NCBI RefSeq assembly: GCF_000340215.1
Contig: NW_006921549.1
Span: 380,001-444,000 of the forward strand
Length of the DNA: 64,000 nucleotides
From: Pseudocercospora fijiensis CIRAD86
Lineage: Eukaryota; Ascomycota; Dothideomycetes; Mycosphaerellales; Mycosphaerellaceae
Direction: 5' to 3'
Shown: in pieces, positions 61,401-64,000 of the stretch
How positions within the stretch are numbered: the first letter of the stretch is position 1
Layout: the number at the start of each line of letters is the position of its first letter
Program-made: the position numbers and the translations under genes
Notes under the pieces: model-generated
The model's database searches: none
The model's input: the letters and a program-made list of their open reading frames with translations, nothing else
What the model was told of the DNA's origin: nothing

Positions 61401-61773
61401 GTCGGTAGATTAACCTAGGAGGAGGCCTATTTTCGCATCCTTTTACCGGCTATAGGTACCGGCTATATTTCTAATTTTATCCCCGCGCTATCCCTAAGTC
61501 TAAGGTACGAAGTAGAAACCTAGCGCTCTATATTTACTTAGCTATTATAGAGACGAGCTATATTTAGATTAGTTTCTTCGTATATCGCGACCTAGGGGAT
61601 AGTAAGCGAAAGGGCGATAGAACGTTTATAATACGTCTCTATTTAGACCTAAAATATAAAGGTCCTAAGGAGCCCTAGTATCCTAACTATAAGGAGATTC
61701 TTTAGTATTAGTACTTTAATGCTCTATACTACGAGGCAGATAGCAAGCCTACGAAAGAGAAACTTTAACGAGA
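61401..61773 (+). pseudogene. unknown frame after H3-like gene 1, with CCGGCTA pair
   Basis: TTACCGGCTATAGGTACCGG at about 61441-61460 (CCGGCTA pair) is followed by CTAAT and CCCTAAG, suggestive of another intron. A forward frame then reads ISFFVYRDLGDSKRKGDRTF (about 61568-61627) and Lys/Tyr-rich sequence to about 61770. It could be a further exon of the H3-like gene or a separate gene. There is a vague resemblance to tyrosine-recombinase-like fungal DUF3435 proteins, too weak to call. Confidence 0.35.
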
Positions 61774-62487
61774 AATTCTCTATAATACGTAGCGCTATTA
61801 TATAGCTATAGATACGTACTAAGTCCGGCAACTCGAAGAAGAATTAAGATAGCGTATTAGCGACCGAGGAGGAGATCGATAGTATACTAGTAGAGTCGAG
61901 GTCTTATAAGCAAAGTATAAGATAATATAGGCTCCTAGTTATTTAGAGTAACGTACTATATAAATAACTAGGCGTATTACTCTTATTTACTTACGACCTA
62001 TATCCTAGGATACTCTTCTCGTACTTTTTATACTCTTTTCTAATACCTTACCTATAATCGCTCCGCGATAACCGAGTAAATATAAGCTATAGGATTTCCG
62101 CTCGGTACCTTAGCCTTCGAGATACGGCGGAGTTAATTCTCTATAATACGTAGCGCTATTATATAGCGATAGATACGTACTAAGTCCGGTAACTCGAAGA
62201 AGAGTTAAGACAGCGACCGAGTAGGAGATTAATAGTATATTAGTAGAGTCGAGGTCTTATAAGCGAAGTACGAGATAATATAGGCTCTTAGTCGTATAGA
62301 GTAACGTACTATATAAATAACTAGGCGTACTACTCTTATTTACTTACGACCTATATCCTAGGATACTCTTCTCGTACTTTTTATACTCTTTTCTAATACC
62401 TTACCTATAAGCGCTCCGCGATAACTGAGTAAATATAAGCTATAGGGTTTCCGCTCGGTACCTTAGCCTCCGAGATAGGGCGGAGTT
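61774..62487. repeat. tandem duplication, 361 + 353 bp
   Basis: Two head-to-tail copies, 61774-62134 and 62135-62487, beginning AATTCTCTATAATACG and ending CGGCGGAGTT / GGGCGGAGTT. The second copy lacks eight bases near 62205. Remaining differences are mostly RIP-type. No ORF of note crosses both copies. Confidence 0.92.
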
Positions 62488-63053
62488 GAATTTAGAGCGA
62501 TAGCCGGCACTCGTAGCTAGTATATAGAGACGGTTATAGGCCTTTTCCTACTAAATAACTAGCTTATTTAGTATAGCCTACCTAATATTTCTTATATTTC
62601 CTAGCAATAGGCCTAGGTTACTTATAAGATTACTATAGCTAGTAAGGACATTACTAAAGAATATCTATACTATAGTAGGATACTATTATTACGCTAGCTA
62701 TTTATTAAAAGGAGGCTTTCGCCTATTACTATACCGGCTATATATGCCGGCTATATTTCAAAGTTTGCCGTACCTGCCTTTTTTAGCCGTACCTGCCTTT
62801 TTTAGCCGTACCTGCCTTTTTAGCCGTACCTGCCTTCTTTCCTTACTCTAACGTTACTATAATATAGGCTTGCGCGACGCTTACTCTATTGCCTAGCGCT
62901 ACCGCGATACTACCTCTCTCGCTTTATTTAACCTTCGTATCGATACCTATACCTCTACGCTCTATATCTACTATCTCTATAATACCCTCGCTCCGCGCGC
63001 GCTTTCGTATATCTTCGTAACGCACTTTTTTCCTTAATTCGACGACTTTTATA
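62488..63053. other. noncoding spacer with CCGG motifs
   Basis: Contains ATAGCCGGCACTCGTAGCTAG (about 62502-62522) and ACCGGCTATATATGCCGGCTA (about 62733-62753), further members of the palindromic motif family, but no open gene. Tandem repeats at 62757-62840 are listed separately. The 3' end is the probable promoter of H3-like gene 2. Confidence 0.5.
62757..62840. repeat. 21-bp tandem repeat (GCCGTACCTGCCTTTTTTA)
   Basis: Four copies of a unit close to TTTAGCCGTACCTGCC with a T run of variable length. TG is retained, in TGC context. Lies in the upstream region of H3-like gene 2. Confidence 0.9.
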
Positions 63054-63596
63054 ATACCGAGTCTACTTAACTAAGTTACGACGCCTCGTAAGAAGGAACC
63101 TACTACTTCTACGGGTCGTAATACGACCGGAAATAGTAGAACGAGTATAGTATATTAACGTAAGAAGGCTACTACTACTACCGCTAGATCCGGTACTAGA
63201 AAGGGCGTCGCGAGTAAGGCTCCGCGTAAGATAACGGCGGGTAAGGCTCTACGTAAGACGACGACTAGCGCTTCTACTACTAGTAGTAATAATCGTACGA
63301 AGCGTCGATAGCGCCTAGGAAGTAAGTCCTATTTATAGCCGGCAGCGTAGCCGGCAGCGTAGCCGGTAGCGTAGCCGGCATTCTTACTATCCTTTTACTA
63401 ATCCTTCTTTAGCCGTAGCCCTCCGTAAGATTCGAAAGTATTAGAAGAGTTCTAATCTCCTAATCCGTAAAGCTCCTTTCTAACGACTTATTTACGAAAT
63501 TGCCTAGAATTATAGAACGGACCTTCGCTTCTAAGCCTCCGCGATAGGCGCCCTTTAAGAGGCTATAGAAGCCTACCTAGTTCGTATCTTCGAATA
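63054..63596 (+). pseudogene. histone H3-like gene 2, truncated by LTR insertion
   Basis: Exon 1 (about 63054-63321) reads as a long basic tail containing two related KAPRK/KALRK motifs (about 63210-63255) as in H3 tails, ending KRRQRLG. The intron at 63322-63412 removes a CCGG array and joins A|CC. Exon 2 continues TVALRKIRKYQKS, NLLIRKAPFQRLIYEIAQNY, LRFQASAIGALQEAIEAYLV and stops at RIFE (63596). The joined stretch RPGT-VALR is exactly the canonical H3 alpha-N start, which proves the splice. The core is much closer to canonical H3 than gene 1, but the tail is longer and diverged. The LTR of element B2 begins at 63597 and removes loop 2 and alpha 3. The start is chosen at ATA 63054, an expected ATG. 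RIP stops at Gln positions. Confidence 0.92.
63322..63412 (+). other. intron of H3-like gene 2 with TAGCCGG array (91 bp)
   Basis: GTAAGT at the start, ACTAATCC branch site at about 63397-63404 and TTCTTTAG at the end. The interior has four TAGCCGG units at a 13-base spacing (TAGCCGGCAGCG, then variants). Frame continuity across it restores a conserved H3 block, making this the best-supported intron in the window. Confidence 0.93.
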
Positions 63597-63779
63597 TATT
63601 AGGGCTAAAGAGGCTATACGTAACTAGCATATAATTAGGCCGAGTAAAGCTAGGGTCTTAGTACCTTAGGTAGGGCTTAGCGCTTAGCGTTAGGCTAACT
63701 AGCCTACCTTCCTCCTTCTCCTCCTAGTTCTCTATCGAATACTACTAGTATCTACTACTACTCTATCTACCTACTAATA
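63597..63779 (+). repeat. 5' LTR of element B2 (183 bp)
   Basis: Forward-oriented copy of the B LTR: starts TATTAGGGCTAAAGAGG, ends CTACTAATA. It matches 32849-32666 read in reverse, with differences mostly of RIP type. It interrupts H3-like gene 2. Confidence 0.93.
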
Positions 63780-64000
63780 TAACCCTTCTTATATAGTATT
63801 CGATCTATCCTTTAAGGGCAGCAGCTAGATAGTCCTTATTTTAAGCTTTTAGCGGTATAGCTACGAAAACCATCGATTTAACTATATTACGCCCGAAGAA
63901 CGGGACCTATACGTACTATTCTACTAAAAACAACCGTACCAATTATTAAGCAAGGCCTTCTATACGGCCTATTATACTAAGTTAAGCACACTAGGCCGAT
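63780..64000 (+). mobile_element. element B2 leader, runs off the window
   Basis: Matches the leader of B1 (about 32665-32440 in reverse): the block CTTTAAGGG, the GCTAGATAGTCCTTATTT stretch, TTTTAGCGGTATAGCTACG and the block just before gag. So a second B copy, in forward orientation, continues beyond 64000. Confidence 0.92.

Noticed and set aside
61500..61773. DUF3435 / Starship-type tyrosine recombinase
   Set aside because: Only a vague similarity around YRDLGDSKRKGDR; no catalytic R-H-R-Y set could be traced.
55190..63600. Terminal inverted repeats and 8-bp target duplication for the hAT element
   Set aside because: None could be identified by eye; RIP would have altered both ends.
1..64000. 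tRNA, rRNA genes and telomere repeats
   Set aside because: No cloverleaf, rDNA core or TTAGGG array was seen on either strand.

Overview
The window reads as repeat-rich heterochromatin from a filamentous ascomycete (Pezizomycotina-type fungus). CpA and its complement TpG are strikingly rare throughout, while TpA and CpG are common, and real reading frames carry TAG/TAA exactly where Gln or Trp codons are expected and ATA where Met is expected. This is the classic footprint of repeat-induced point mutation (RIP). Nothing in the window looks like an intact, translatable gene. I read the frames by treating TAA/TAG as former Gln/Trp codons and then looked for conserved domains.

Layout. 1-1.6 kb: degraded, unassigned. 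1.6-5.7 kb: two tandem reverse-strand relics of a DUF6589-like protein, the second lacking its middle. 8.2-8.7 kb: tail of a Ty3/gypsy integrase, followed by an unknown ORF (10.6-12.4 kb) and a 104-bp minisatellite. 12.9-19.3 kb: forward gypsy element A1, with a 100-N assembly gap and a 256-bp tandem duplication. 19.5-24.1 kb: unknown relics, including a reverse ORF with a chromodomain. 24.6-34.0 kb: one reverse ORF apparently split by a reverse gypsy chromovirus, element B (25,711-32,849). 34.9-43.8 kb: a forward coiled-coil-like ORF with reverse gypsy element A2 (36,323-43,018), a sister of A1, next to or inside it. 43.8-49.4 kb: two long unknown ORFs in opposite orientation. 49.9-53.5 kb: a gypsy remnant with an RNase H domain. 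54.1-55.1 kb: a basic, Lys-rich reverse ORF.

55.2-64.0 kb is the most interesting part. A forward hAT transposase gene (55.7-60.5 kb) is followed on the same strand by two separate histone H3-like pseudogenes (about 60.7-61.4 kb and 63.05-63.6 kb). Introns can be placed exactly because the reading frame continues across them. Five frame-verified introns, four in the hAT gene and one in the second H3-like gene, each contain short arrays built on the palindrome TAGCCGGCTA. The same motif recurs at further noncoding spots in this block. This looks like an intron-associated repeat family, possibly introner-like, shared between a DNA transposon and H3-like genes. The second H3-like gene is cut in its alpha-2 region by the 5' LTR of another copy of element B, which runs off the window.

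RIP normally acts on duplicated DNA, so the fact that the H3-like, chromodomain and unknown ORFs are as heavily mutated as the transposons suggests that they too are, or were, multicopy sequences.
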